A stretch of DNA of 64,000 nt from Hybos culiciformis (GCA_964007475.1 OZ023275.1:38745381-38809380), one strand, 5' to 3'; counted from the stretch's first letter, positions 10,876 through 24,986 are shown. Made by a program: numbers and translations. The notes: generated from the sequence alone by a model not told the origin.

Positions 10876-13800
10876 AAAATACTTGTTTCGAGATTCTACG
10901 ATTTTGTGTTTGGGAAATATTGAAAACGGGTCCATCCATACAACATTTATGATTTATTGTTCTATATATTAAAAACTTCAATATGGCTGCGAAATTCTAG
11001 GCTCGTCGATGACCGGACACGAGGCTTCAATCAATCATAAGAATATAATCGTTACCGTTTAATATTAACTACATATATTATATACTTACTTTGAAAGAAT
11101 TTTTTATTCTTCTGTTTTTATTTATTTTGAATTTATTTTTTTTTTTTTAAATAAAATTATTAATAGATCCCGGAATATGCATAAATTAAATTCATATATA
11201 AAATAATCCAATTGTGTAATAATAATAATATTTTTATTTTCATACATTATGGTACACCATATAATAACCATTTATAAAATTTAAAATTTATTGTAAATAA
11301 ATAAAAATAATAATAATAACTGAAAGCTTGAAAAAATAAAATAAAAAAATAAAAGAAATAAGTATATATATAATTTCCATGTAGATTAATTAGGTAGTTT
11401 TTATGTATAGAAATTTAAATTCAGTAGCTGAATTTCACATATTTATTTCTTTTGTTTATATGGGGATTAAAAATTTTCATATTTTTTAAATTACAAAATA
11501 AAAAAAAATAAAAATTTAAATTTGAAAAAAAAAAAGTATAAAATTTTGTAATAAAAACCTATTATGAGATATTCTTCAAAGTTTATGAGAAATCTGAATT
11601 AAATATATAGAAGAAATGAAAAATTATGAAAGTTCATTATTAATATTAAATTATTACAATTTGTTTTTATTAACAGCACAGGCCTAACATATTTTATATA
11701 TGATTTTAAAGGCCGAACTAATATAATAATAATTTTGATATTAAAGTTAAGAACCATGCTGATGTTTATTGTGAGCGTTTATTCCAAACATGGCTTTTTT
11801 TTTTAATTTCAGAACATAAGTTGTACATTCAGAGTAGATCATAGAATCATAGATTATATAGATATAGATGTTAGCATGAATTACCGAACAAATACCTGCT
11901 ATCAAAACCTTCTATCAGTAGGTACTGCCTACAATATTAATTTTTATAACAATATTGTCTAAATCTTGCGGTTCACATATAAATACATATACAATGAAGA
12001 TAAAAATAATATTTTCAAAACTTTGACAGTTGTATTGTAAATATATTTCTGATGTATAGTTGTAAACTTTTTTAAAATTAAATGGTATTTAAAAAAAATA
12101 CAATTCGAGAAACAAAAGTAAATTCCCCTAATCAATTTGCTTCTGCCAAATAGAATGTAAGAAATATACTTACTATTTTTATGAACTAACTTTAATATTG
12201 TGGAATAAAATTATCAAACCGTCATCATTCTGCAAAGATCTCTAATAACTCCAAAAAGCTTGATTGGATATATTTGCCTTTGAGTATTTAATAAAACATT
12301 ATCAAAAAATAGTTTTAGACAATCTTCGCACTCAATATAGCTTTTGCATAGTCGACATATCTAGGACATAGTTGGTGGTTTTTTTTTTAACTAATTACAA
12401 ACTAATAAACCATAAAAAAAAATCATTAGATTTAATTTTCCACTAAAAAATATTTAAAAAACAAAAAAAATTATATTTCACACCGCAGCATTTATAACAA
12501 AAAAAAAAAAAAAACAAAAACAAAATCTTTCATCTAAAGAAGGATAATCATGTAAGCCTTTAAAACATTGAATTATAAGTACCTTATGATATTGATTGCA
12601 TTTTAAAAATGGTGATGGAATATATTTTTTTTATTTTGCGAATGATGATTTCGATTTTGTGGTAACCTACATATATACTTTTTTTTACAAAAAAAAATTC
12701 CTTCATAATTTTGTTTTTTATATGATGTAAATATATAAGTTGGAAAGATGGAAAATTGTTAAAAAAAATTATACAAAAAAAAAAAGTTTTATTTGGGTGA
12801 TTTGATTTAAATAACATTTATATTTGTGTTAATTCCAATGTGATCCAATTTTACTAAGCATATTAAAAAAATATAATAATAATAATAAATAAAAATTGTA
12901 ATAACAATCAAAGTTTTTAATGTCTGACGGGTGTCTAGAATTATGGTTTTTAGCTTTTATTTTCATATTGTTTTTTTTTTTTTTTAACCACCTACAACAG
13001 CATTTATTTTTTTTTCACAAAATTTAAAGTTAAATTATTTTTTATTAATTTTTTTCTTATGTCATATATTTAAAAATGATTATATACGATTGGAAGAACT
13101 CTAGTTTTAATATAGAGTTATAGCAATGGGTAATTGAATTTTCTAATATCGTTTTAGCTTTAGTTGAGTTCGAAGAGACTGGCGAATTTTAAAGATATAC
13201 TATTTGATTCGTATATAATTTAACCGTGAGTCAAGAACTTAGTTATATGCAGCAAAACTTTAGAATTGATGAAACACGCTCTCGAGGAATATTGTGAGAT
13301 TTTTTGATGACTAAAGTTTTGAGATGAATCTTCCTATGTATAATAACTTTTTTTCTATAATATTTCAATTAAGAATTATCAGAACCTCCAAATCATATGT
13401 ATATAAGTTTATACTGTCCCTTTTTTTTGTAAAAAAAAAAAAATTTTTTAAGCTACTGAAATTAATATAAATAACAGGTTTTCTTTATGAGAAAAAAAAA
13501 AAAGTAAGTAAAATTCACGCGCTTAGTTCAAACGATAAACAAGAAGGATGGGACAAAATAATGACCCTGCTGGTATTATTCCAATGTCTTTCTTTTTTCT
13601 TTTTTTTTTTCTTATATTCCAAATAATATATATACCCATGTCAATGAAAATGCATGAAATTGATATAATGAAAGGAATAAATTTTATTTTAATAACGTCA
13701 CAGATTATTACATTACTTTATAGTTTTTTTGTTTTTTTTTTAATTTTCCCTAAAATTTATTTGGAATGCTTGGTATTTTATAATGGTAGGTATTTCCCAA

Positions 13801-15067
13801 AAGGTGCATTTTGTGAGGCTCCATGGAGTCTTTAAGAAATTTCATTAATGAAAAAAAAAATACATATATGTTTAGGTATTATGAATAGATAGGGAAAATT
13901 ATATAATAAAAATTTTCAGTTTAATTTTTTTTTTTTTATGATATGCATTCAAATTTACTATAAAATGTTATGCTCTGGGGTCAAGTTCTGTAAAATTATT
14001 TTTATTCAAAAGTTCAAATGTTCAAGCAATAAAATTAGAATAAAAATGTCAAGTTTGAGCAACACAGGTTGTTCATAATCTGAGTTCTTATATGAAAAAT
14101 ATGTTGAGTCAAATGGTAGGACAAATTCAGAAATAAAATAATTTAAAATGACAGATAACAAAAGAACTTGCTCTGGTATTGGGAAATTCAAATCCAAGAG
14201 TCAAAAAAAAGCATAATCTTAACAATACTAAAAATGATTCAATAATCCTTCAGTTAAAAGTATTCTTAATTGTGTTCAGGTTTCATTGCTATCTAAAATG
14301 TGAACTGTTTGTCAAATTATAGATGAAGTTAGAAAACTAAGAAGTTCTTCTATAAGGATTTTTTTTATTATAAAACAAATTTTCTAATGCGACCCCATTG
14401 TCTGGCTATTAGACACCTCTGATTACTATTTTAAAATTGGAAATGGAAATGACCTTTATTAAATAGTTTTTTTGTGAATCATTTATAACGTCATGTGAAA
14501 AAATTTCAATTCATTTAATATGAAAAAAAAAGAAGAAGAATAACAAAAAAAATAAATAAAAACAAATTTTTTTTATATTTTAGTTTCAATATTATTATAT
14601 TTTTGTACAAAATATAAAGTTTGGAAATGCGACATGGTTAAAATTTATTACTCCCGTAAGATATTTAAACCACATACTATTTATGGTGTCGGCTCACTCA
14701 GGTGTATAGTCTTTCATTTTTATTTTTAGTTCTTTTTTTTTTTTTGTTTTATTATTATTCATTGCATTGTTTGTCTTTCTAGTTTTGGACAAAACACCTA
14801 ATGGATATTCGTTGGTTCCTTTTTTTTATTTTTTTTGTTTTTTTTTCGTTTTAATAAAAATCTCTTTATATGTATATAAAACAACACACTATATACAAAT
14901 ATCCTTATAAAGTAATTGCCTGAAAATTATTTCCCCAGATCCAATATATGTTTTAATTTTGTGTGAAGACAACTTGAATTAGATTTTTCATTGGAAAGGT
15001 TAAAGATATTAGATAAAGTTAGTGTTCACTATAACTTTATAAAAATTAGCATATTTTATTTCACAAA

Positions 15068-15319
15068 TTGCTCTTATATATGCATAGAAAGCAAAAATTT
15101 TGGTATTCAAATTTGGAAAATTTAACTATGAGCATAAAAACTCATTCTGGTAGCAAAATTTGGATGAATGGATTAAAAAATAATGGTGGTCGTGGTGTAA
15201 ATTTCCGGAATTCAATTCATTTAGATATAATGAGAACTTCAGGTTCAAAAGGATTTTGGTGTACTAACCAAATCAACAGAGAAACAGTATTGTGTTTACA
15301 AAAACATTACTATAATTGA
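15068..15319 (+). CDS. Unrecognised 83-codon open frame, doubtful
   Basis: I do not recognise this product. The frame differs from the surrounding low-complexity frames. It has a mixed composition, a Gly-rich stretch (NNGGRGV), two related SGSK-Trp/Phe segments (SGSKIW and SGSKGFW about 40 residues apart) and two Cys near the end. There is no signal peptide, membrane helix or known domain that I can see. A possible acceptor (TGCATAG) lies just inside its 5' end, so it could equally be an exon of something else. Nothing nearby on the same strand supports a gene model. It may well be chance. Confidence 0.12.
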   Translation: MLLYMHRKQKFWYSNLENLTMSIKTHSGSKIWMNGLKNNGGRGVNFRNSIHLDIMRTSGSKGFWCTNQINRETVLCLQKHYYN

Positions 15320-17266
15320 AAATTTGTAATTAAAACCATTTACGAAGGCATCATTATACTTAAAAATTGAAAGCATTGACTGTTTTAACAGCTAGAATAA
15401 TAACTGACTTGACATTAACCCAATATAATCTTTAATTCGATGGAAATATCGTTTTCATTTCAATATATACCAGGCGAGGCTTATCATGAAATGATTTGCA
15501 AGTAAAAATAAAATAATTTTCTAGAAAACTTTCTTTAATCAATTTAATCTTCAAATGGATGTGGATTGGGTTCTGATTTTATTCAATGTTTTTTTCAGTG
15601 TAGTTAATACGCCTTTCGTAACTAATTCCTAAAATATCTAAATACAACTGAAATTCCAATATGGAGAAGTCCTCTGATGTTCACCACATTACAGATATAT
15701 TAGAAATATTTCTTTGAAACTTTTAAATAAAGACATAATTCTTGTTTCGTATTTGAAAACGAATATTTATTTTCATTTCCATTGAAAATTATGAAAAAAA
15801 AAAAAATTACCTTTTTGTGGAAAGTAAAAGGTTTGAGTTCAATTTCAATTAATTTGCATCTGCTTAGGATTAGCTGCTCTAAAATAATTTATTTTTAATG
15901 TTTCTATTATGTTAAGTTAAAGATTATAATTTATTTGAAAGAGAACGTGCTCTGAAAAATTCATTTATCTGTAATTTTTTATTCTTTTCCTCTGAAATTT
16001 AGTGATAATTCATTCTTAACTATATACATAATTATTTGAACGGATCTGAAAATTTATTTTTATTATAGAGAATTGATTAGGTATATTATCAATTATTATT
16101 GTCTTGTTGAAATTTTATTGTCGTTAAATTGGTCCATCCCAAATAGTTAAAAGGGACATTGTGTAATTTTACATTCTGAATTTTTTTTGAAATTATATAG
16201 ACCGAAGCGTGGTTTCTTTATTTGTGAAAAGTTAGTATACAGACATTAGTTTAAAACTTTGATGTAGAATAGCTTTTTATGTCCAATATAAAAGGTAAGG
16301 AGACTTAATAGCGTATTACGTGGTCTAAAAGTTTAGAATTACAAATAAACAACAGTACATTTAAGTTTAAAATACCATTGTTGCTTTTAATAGATTTCCG
16401 TGACATAACTTCGTTTTTGTGACAAGATACCTGCATGAAATTCTGCCTTCAAGAAAACCAACTTACTTCTAAAACATATAAAAATTTCTATAGAAATTAT
16501 TATATTTTATTTAAGACGTTGTATTTAAGGTAATATTGTTGTAGAATTAGAATCTATTTATTAAATCACTTCTACCTGCAAAAATATTTCTTTGTTGTAA
16601 TTGTGATATCATTTCAACAATAAAATATTTCCCAGAAATAAAGAAAATTATGTGGTTTTATTTACAGACAGACTAATTTTGAATAACTATAATATATTGT
16701 ATGCTGCTTAGTGCTTATATTTATTTTGCACTATGTAGATAATTTTGGTGCTTTTTATGAGACGGAATAAGAAAACAAATTGAATGAAATTGATAGAAAA
16801 GAATATAGGACCTGTCCATTAGCTTAATATACGAAAGATGCGGATAAGTTTTCGATTATTCCGGAATTTTTCACTATTCTTTAATAGAATTTTTTAATGG
16901 TCAAGATGATGCAAAGTTTTTTCATTATCCTAAAAAACTTTATACGAAGTACTAAAAAACTTTATACACTAGTTACTCTCAACTTAACCAGGTTAAAAAT
17001 ACAATCGTTTTACATCATACATATTATTATGTTTTATGACTCAAGTAGGTATGAATATGGGCAATTGATATTTTGTTCCGATGGTAGTACTCTAAAAAAA
17101 ATAATAATAACAAAATATTATTTTCTATGCTTGCTAATATCATAATACCATCAGTAGTTACATTATAATAAATTTTTAAGGATCACTTGATATTTTAAGG
17201 ATTTTGTTGTTTTACTGAATTCTCATAAATATGTTTTTTGTTACTGCGTATTTTAACAACATTATC

Positions 17267-17290
17267 ATATATGTACAATTGTACATATAT
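17267..17290. repeat. 24-bp perfect palindrome
   Basis: The two 12-bp halves ATATATGTACAA and TTGTACATATAT are exact reverse complements with no spacer. It could form a cruciform or be a dyad binding site, but no adjacent gene gives it a role. Confidence 0.9.
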
Positions 17291-18198
17291 TACAGTATAA
17301 TTCTCAGAACCATTATTATAATAGATATAATTATTTGTTTTAATTTTTATTTGTGCAGGAATCTACCATTATTAGTATAAGTATAACTAAAGTAAATGAG
17401 TCGAAAAACTTTGCTTTTTCGAATAGATCAGGGGTTTATTTTGAAAGTAGGACCTATAGAAGGATTTTTTATTTTTTTTGAATTATATGAGTAGGATTTC
17501 ATAATATAACTAACTTATGTAGTTTTTATTTGAATTTAATTTAAATTTTTACAAAGACTTTAGCTGTTTCTTCGCGGTATTGTCTAAGTAAAATAGTCTG
17601 TCCAATGCATATAACTTTTAATTGAAAATGTAAAATACTATTCACTTCACATTTCTAATTGCCATTTTTATTATTCATATTCTTATAGTTATTAATTCAT
17701 TTCATCATAAAATGTCGGGTGTGACTTTTAATAGTCACTATTATATAGCACTATATGTGTTCCACAAATCCTTTTTGTTCAAAAAACTTATTATTATTAG
17801 TATTATAATTAAGTTATATACATTATACATATACTCTACTATATGCATACTTATTTAAAGAAAGGATTTTTTTTTATTATTTCAATTCTAATAATAATTA
17901 CTCTTATATTTTTTTTACCGTATATTAAAAATATAATCAAAAATTACAAAAATTCAAATTAACCCTATTCGTAAGAATTGGGAAAAAAAATTAGAATACT
18001 TCACGTTTGGTCGATTTGACTTTCCCTCCACTTTATATGAACGAAAAAGTATATCAGCTACCATTAACATATAGATTATATTGAAAAACTATTCAAGAGC
18101 TTTACAACAAATATTAAAAAAGAAAAAACTATATTGTGAAATTTTATATTAAAAAAATTATTCTCCTATAAGGAAAACCCATAAACAAAATCCTAAAA

Positions 18199-18430
18199 AT
18201 GTGTTAAAGCACTACCGTAATAGTAGATTACAATACATGTTATGAAAAGTTGTTATTAATTCCGAGTTGTGTATACACACAAATACATAGACACGAGTCA
18301 AAATTATATCACGAGACCGAAGGTCGAGTGATACAATATTGACGAGTTTCTATGTGTTTGTGTGTATCACAACGAGATGTATAACAAATTTGATTAACAT
18401 GTATTGTATACTGCTTTAATGTGCATGTGA
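18199..18430. repeat. Long imperfect palindrome (hairpin) of about 230 bp
   Basis: The core is a near-perfect hairpin. The left arm 18263-18318 begins CGAGTTGTG and ends GAGACC, the loop is GAA (18319-18321), and the right arm 18322-18374 begins GGTCGAGTG and ends TCACAACG. I count roughly 8 mismatches and 3 gaps in the arms. Outside this the symmetry continues more loosely: TACAATACATGTTA (left) pairs with TAACATGTATTGTA (right), and GTTAAAGCA with TGCTTTAAT. This is the form of an inverted-repeat MITE or of a locus giving a hairpin RNA. I found no target duplication. Confidence 0.7.
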
Positions 18431-18478
18431 GAGGGAGTTGCAAAGAGAGAATATAGAGATAATTTATAATAAAAAATA

Positions 18479-18692
18479 AAGATAAAAGAAAAAAAGGGAT
18501 ATTTTCCACGTTAACTATACTTTAATTTCTCTTCCTCTTAGGGATAAAAGAAAAAAAGGGATTTTTTCAACGTTAATTATCCTTTAATTTCTCTTGCTTT
18601 TAGAGATAAAAGAAGAAAAGGGGAATTTTCCACGTTAATTATCCTTTAATTTCTCTTTATTTTAGAGATAAAAGGAAAAAAAGGAAATATTG
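18479..18692. repeat. 62-bp tandem repeat, about 3.4 copies
   Basis: The word GATAAAAG recurs at 18481, 18543, 18605 and 18667, an exact 62-bp period. Each unit has a purine block (GATAAAAGAAAAAAAGGG), then CCACGTTAA, then CTTTAATTTCTCTT. Copies differ at a handful of positions. The array starts about 50 bp after the 18.2-18.4 kb palindrome, so both may belong to one element. Confidence 0.92.
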
Positions 18693-18757
18693 TGAGTGTG
18701 AGTGATATTATTTTTGTTTATAGTATTACGCAGTTCAAAATGAAGTAAATACAATAT

Positions 18758-18821
18758 AGGGAAATGTAAATACAATTTACATCACAGGGAAATGTAAATA
18801 CAATTCACATTTCCCTATAAT
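18758..18821. repeat. 28-bp direct repeat capped by an inverted copy
   Basis: AGGGAAATGTAAATACAATT occurs at 18758 and again 28 bp later at 18786. The second copy is followed by CACATTTCCCT, the inverse of its start, so it can fold on itself. Further AATGTAAATACAA words occur near 18873. It is probably part of the same repeat complex as the neighbouring palindrome and 62-bp array. Confidence 0.8.
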
Positions 18822-18904
18822 TGCATGTGTATTGATGCATGTAATGGACGATTTACAGAGCTAAATTTGCGAATGTAAATACAACTTACCGAAGACATGC
18901 ACAT

Positions 18905-21235
18905 TAAAATCTTTGGTCATATTATATTTTTACATAGTGAACAATTACAAAAAGGACTTCGTTTTGGTCTAATATCTAATGTATTATTATTGTATGGCGC
19001 ACGAAATATTTAATCCTTAATATTTTATTCGTAGATAGATTTTCTTACGAATATACAATTTTTTTTTTGTTATGTTTATGAAATTTTAATCCTGTGGTAT
19101 TAAAATTATTATGATGCGTGTAACTATGATTATAATTTATTATTATACTTTTTATTCTCATTTTTTTTTTTTTCATAATTTTTATCTATTAAATTTTAAA
19201 TGAAATAATTAATAAACAAAAAAATTAACAATTTGTTGATGATGGCATATAAATCTTAATAAACTTGGATTTGAATATTTTAAGTGCGACAGCTTTTATT
19301 TTAGGCGCGCACCCAAAAAACAAAAAAAAAACAAAATTAGTGTGTAGAATATAAAATTTGGGTTATATATTTATGTCCGTATGTAAATAAAAGTTTTTAT
19401 ATTACCTTTATATAAAAGTAATAGTTATATATATCTAATAAAAAAAAATTTTTTTTTTTTTTATTAAAGGTGTAACATTTTTCAGGTTTAGTGTGAAATT
19501 ATTTTATTGGACCTCATAACTTATTGGTACACCTACTATAAGTACTAATTTGGTAACATTAAAATAGATATTAAAAAAAAAACCTAAAAAGGCTAATTAC
19601 ATATTATAATATTACCGCAGAATTTTGGATCAAGGTTTAATATATTAAAGCAAAAAAAAAATTGATACGAGATTAGAAAATAAGATTTAGATATATTTGC
19701 ATATGTTTCAAAAATAAATTATCTACTTCCGGTAGAAAAATGAATACATAGATTTTGTATACATACATTCACATAAAGTCGAAAACTGAAATAGATAAGG
19801 TACCAGTATATAGTTTCCAGCATTGTTATATGTATAGCATTATGAATTTTTGAAGTATGGAGTAAAATCTAGGACTTGGAGACAGACAATTTATTATTGA
19901 GTTTTCAAGAAAATTAATATTGATCATTTAACAAAATAATAGTTGAAAAGTTAGACGAAATTGGCTTTTTACCATAATCTTAATTTTTTTCGAACTAAAA
20001 TATATAGTGCAAGAATATATTTTACGGAAGGATTATTATTATTTTTTTTCACAAATTTTTATGATTATATATTTCTTCTTTTTTTTTTGTTTTGATCTTA
20101 ATTTCATATTTTATTGTACAATTTAGCTTTTTATTACAGAATTTTTATTTCTTTTTTTTTTTTGTGTTTACTTCTTTTTTTTTTTTGTTTGACTTTGTAT
20201 GTTTATTGTCAGGACAATACCCAAATTTATTGCACAAGTATGGAGGATTAAAATTATGTAAATAAAGAAAAATAAATTCTTGTTTTGTTTTTCTTATTTC
20301 AGTTCTATATATATATAACATATATATTCTGGATAACCTTTGTGTGTGGTAAAAGTGTTGTTCATAATTATATATGTATAACATTCGTATGTCATTTCTA
20401 TATTTTATTTTAATATTTATTGCTCAAAAAATGCAGTAAAACTCAATATGTATAATACTTTTTTTTATGTCCTATACGTTTCTCTAATATTTTCTGTGAA
20501 AACTATATTCTAAATATTCAAAGAAAATGTTCATAAATTCTACAAAATTTTCAATAGAAGTATAGTTAAGAGTTATCGATACTAAATATTATATTTGGAC
20601 TAAGTGATTTTTCTTTCCTGATTTTTTTAATCCTGCGCTCAAGCTAAATATAGGTTCTACATAGTTAACATTAAATGTAAATATGAATTAAACATTTTTT
20701 AACACAAGAATCTGTTGACTTAGTAGTATAAGAAATTTCCATGAATTGTAGGTACAAGATTTTTTCAAAGCTTTTTATTAAATTGACGTTGTTTCTGCCT
20801 AATATAGTTTATCATCAATTGAGTATTTAAATTTCCTTTAAAATCCTAAGTTTATTCGATTTTAGATATTCAGATAAAACAAAAAGAATAAATTTAAAAA
20901 ACAAAAATAAAGAAAAATTACCAAAATTTGTACATTTCGTGGCATTTTCCATTAAACGACATTTTTTTAAATAAACTTTTAATGAAGGAATGGTGGAAAA
21001 TTATTTCATGTAAGTAATTTGTAAAAAAGTTTATAAAATATGTATAACTTCAGTTTCATTATTAGGAAATATGGTTTTCAATTAAATGACTACCTTTTTT
21101 TTAAACTAAATTACTATTTTAAAAAGAAATGACTATAATTTTAGGAATATTGCAAATTATAAACAGTGTCTCAATTGTGCTTTCCGACAATTTTTTTTAA
21201 ATACTTTTGTAAAACATGTTTACAGTATTGTTTAA
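18905..21235. other. Gene-poor A+T-rich stretch
   Basis: Poly-A and poly-T tracts dominate (for example around 19440-19460 and 20150-20190). No gene, RNA gene or structured repeat is recognised. Confidence 0.5.
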
Positions 21236-21457
21236 TTTTACATTCAGTTTTTTCGAGCGACCCTTTTACAACATTTTGATTCAAAAATCTTGTTAATGAG
21301 TTTAAATGACAGGAATTTACCAATGATGCAATTTGAAAGGCAAGTCGAAAATTTTAGCACTTTGAACTCTGAATTGCTTCCAGAAAAATTGTGAGCTTTA
21401 AAAGAATATTACCCAGAATATTACAATGCTTCGCAACAGAAAAATTTCGTACAATAA
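21236..21457 (+). pseudogene. Possible decayed reading frame, family not recognised
   Basis: From the codon after a TAA at 21233-21235 the plus strand reads 52 codons, then one TGA (21392-21394), then 20 more codons to a TAA at 21455-21457. Across the stop the translation stays protein-like: MSLNDRNLPMMQFERQVE, then FSTLNSELLPEKL, then after the stop ALKEYYPEYYNASQQ. Charged and polar residues are balanced, unlike the Phe/Ile/Lys-only frames around it. I cannot assign a family. It may be a transposon or host-gene fragment with a nonsense mutation, or chance. No splice signal or promoter supports an active gene. Confidence 0.25.
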
Positions 21458-24400
21458 AAATTTTGACAATATGAAAGTGAATTTGTTAAACTTTTTAATC
21501 TATAACATTCAAAAAGTAAATAAAGATTCTGTTTTGTTTTTCTATGTTTACAAACAATAAAATAAAATTTGTGAAAATTTTTCTTCAGTCAATTGATTCT
21601 AATCCTATAATGAAATTCCCGTATATTAAAAATGAAAAAAAACTATTTATTACGTATAAAAATATCGGTTCAATAATCATAAAATATGAATAATTTTCAG
21701 ACATGATAAGAATTATTCAATCATAAAATTGTTGTTTATTTGTTAACCCATTTTTGATCAAATTAATTTTAAAATTTTATAATTTATATTATATATCCTT
21801 TATTTAATTTTAAATTACGCTCAAAAACTTAATTCAAATGGACAAATTATGCCCATTATCGCTTTTTAAGCTTATGATAAGGATGATACCACAATACACT
21901 ACGACTGACTCTGAATTAATGTTATATTAATCTTATATGTACATATAAGTTAATTTTAATTTATAAACATTATTAATTGATATATAACTGATATTGACAA
22001 CTAAATATTATATTCAGATTTTATCTTATTTCCGGTTACAGAAATAGTATATTTATTATTCTTGTTTTTGTGAATTTCTCATAACTCATTTGAATGATAT
22101 AAGTAATTAAAAAATTTCTTTCTAAAAGTTTATATTTTTTTAAATTTTAATCATTAAATCAAATTACAACATTATTATTTATTTAAACTGAAATTAAAAA
22201 TGTAAAATATTATCAAAAAATAAAGAAAAAATTTGAATTTCAACAGGCAAGGATTAATGTCACGGAAATTTCATGTTTAATTGACTGAAACAAAATACAA
22301 GCTATGATTTTTCTAAAATATTTATGATCAATCTACTTTTTTTTTTGTCTATTTAACAAGTTATGCTCCATAGATTACTTAAATAAATTTGGAATTTTCG
22401 TTTCCTGTATATTAGTTGTGGTTCTGGTGTAAGTCAAATATATGAAAGCTTTATAATTAATATTTAAAAATTGAATTAGAAAATAAATTACAAATTAAAT
22501 TATTAAGAACAACATTTGACCACACTCAAGACTAAGAGGTGCAGGAGTTCTGAGAGGACTTCATGCATCCACTTGGTTATTACTATCGTTTAATTCCACA
22601 AAGTTTTAGTAATTCGGGTTTAAAATTCTATAGTAAACTAATTTCCAAAAAGTTATAAAACTTTTGCGGTTGTATTGTTATACGTACATATATATTTTCG
22701 CTTGTCATGGTCATGGGAACACCTAATTCTCGCGTGAAGACAAGATTTGAGAAAAATTAATAAGTCGGATCTTCAATCTCAGTCAGTGAATGTAATAACG
22801 TCAATAATATACTATGCTATTACTTCAACTACTGCTATGGTTTCTCATATTTACGTCATATATTCAACTTTTAATTGTTTTGCAGTATTTTTATTCTTTG
22901 ACCTAGAATTACATAATACAATTTTTTTATATGCAAAAAAACTAACTTAATGAACATATTAAATTTCATAAAAAAAAATCAATATTTGTTAACAAAAATA
23001 AATTAATTTTTTTTTACGTTTTGGTAATTTTCAGATTATCTGTTGACCTTAAAATATCGAATATCCTAAAATCGATAAAATAATTTGAAATTTATCCTTT
23101 TTCACTCGATTACCTTCAATTCAATTAAAATTTTTTTTTTTTATATTATGCGATGCCTACCGTTTTACATGAAAAAAAGTTTTGATATTTACTATAAAGC
23201 TGAGCTTAGTTAAAGAAATTGACATAAGATGTACACATATGTTATTTGGCAAACATTTTCAATAGTACTTGAGAACTTATATTTATTCTTCAAACATTCA
23301 CAAATAAATGTGACAAAATCTAATTCTAAGTTATTTGACTATTGGTTATGTTTTAAAATCTTTACTTAGTGATCAAGCAAAGGAAAGAGGTGGATTGAAA
23401 TGTTTATAACTATTTAATTGATTTTTGAGTTTATACTTAAATCACTTCTTTATAATAAAATACACTGAAAGATTTTTTTCAATTAAATAAAGTAGTTACT
23501 TTAATCAACAATGAAATAATTATAAAATACATGTATAGTGTAAACAAAAATTCCCAAATCACCAAAAATTAAGTTAAATTTTTTTTACTAAAGAGTCTTC
23601 TTCTCAAGCATTTTTACTGCTCATGAGGTCATCAAAAGTTAAAAAGCCATATGGACTTTTTTTTTAATAAAGAAATTTACATTCTTTTATGATTTTTTTT
23701 TTATTTTAAAATATTGTGCTAGACCTTGTGTCGGTTAGCTCCCGCTGGGGAAACAAAAAAAAAATATAGGAATTTTTTTTTTTTAATTTCAAAAGTAAAC
23801 CACACAGAGAACATTTTTTTTCTAAGCTTATGATCATATGAAAAGTTGTTAAAAATTTTATAATTTATGCAAAAATGTAAAATTATTATAATTATTATGA
23901 TTCTTTGGTCATATTATAACAATTCGTATGTGGAAAGTTTATAGCTTTTAACATTTTTATATGAATTTCAATCATATATGCATATATAACGTTTCGCTTA
24001 ACCCTTTTGAAGTTTTAGGTGAAGTTCTCATTTATGTGTAAGAAATTTTAGAAACTAAAATGAGATAACAAATAAATTTCCAATTTACATTTGATGTTCC
24101 GTCGTTTTATTTTTATGCTTAAATATAGATAAAATGGTTTCATTCAAGTTTAATTGTGTATGTTATGCTCTAATTTTTTTTTCTTCTTTTAAATATTCGA
24201 ATGAGCTATTTTACTCTTATTTGTTTGTAAGCATCACCACTATTCGAAAAAAAGTTTAATATAGGTTTATAAAAATGTTTTGGCGATTTCATGATCATAC
24301 AAATATCTATTTATAATTGTAGATAAAGTTAACGTAATAGTTATTAAATTTATTAGCCCCAAAATTCCAAGTACATACTATTAATCTACTCATAATAATG

Positions 24401-24983
24401 TACTAACTTTATTTTTGGATATTTCTTATTGCATTATGAAAAACTTGATTTTTATTAATAATGCATATAAAATTTTTATTACTTGTATTTAAATAACATA
24501 AACATAAAAATGCAATCAAACGCAGAAGTTATAAGAACATTGGGAAAAACTGACACTTGGCAAGTGGCCATACAGGTCAAGCAAAACTAATTAAAATACA
24601 TAACAAAAAGAAAAAGAATTTTGAGAATTTAAGAAAATATTTTTTTATATTTTGATATATATACATTATGGCGAATTTTTACGGATTACATATAATAAAT
24701 GAGAAATTCGTTTAGTAAACAGCCATATTTAACTGGTATAGTGTCCGAATATTCAAGTATATTGCCAAAAATCCCATCAAGTAAAGCGTGCAGTTTAGTA
24801 CTGTTTTTCCGTTTAAAATCTTTATTATATTTTTGTTTCCCAAAGTTTTTCTTTGGTTAAAAAAATCTGCTAGATTAGAGGTCTTTACATTGTCTACACT
24901 CTACAGTAAAATATTGTTATTTTTTATACTATCCCTAAGATGCTATGTCGTTAAAAAATGCCCATTTAAGAAATTTTTTGGAA
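21458..24983. other. Gene-poor A+T-rich stretch
   Basis: No coding region is supported. Two small patches are less A/T-biased (22503-22590 and 23725-23755), but neither carries a sustained frame or a recognisable motif. Confidence 0.45.
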
Positions 24984-24986
24984 TAA

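Larger units (their letters stand above)
8161..18195. other. Gene-poor A+T-rich stretch
   Basis: I see no gene here that I can defend. Landmarks are an ATAAT microsatellite (8376-8399), the short duplication ACTAGTTGA twice (about 9128-9145), a GTCTGTCC-type repeat copy (10771-10875), many homopolymer runs, one ambiguous open frame at 15068-15319, and a perfect palindrome at 17267-17290. The other open frames are short, dominated by Phe/Ile/Lys/Asn/Tyr, and look like chance frames in A/T-rich DNA. Confidence 0.5.
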
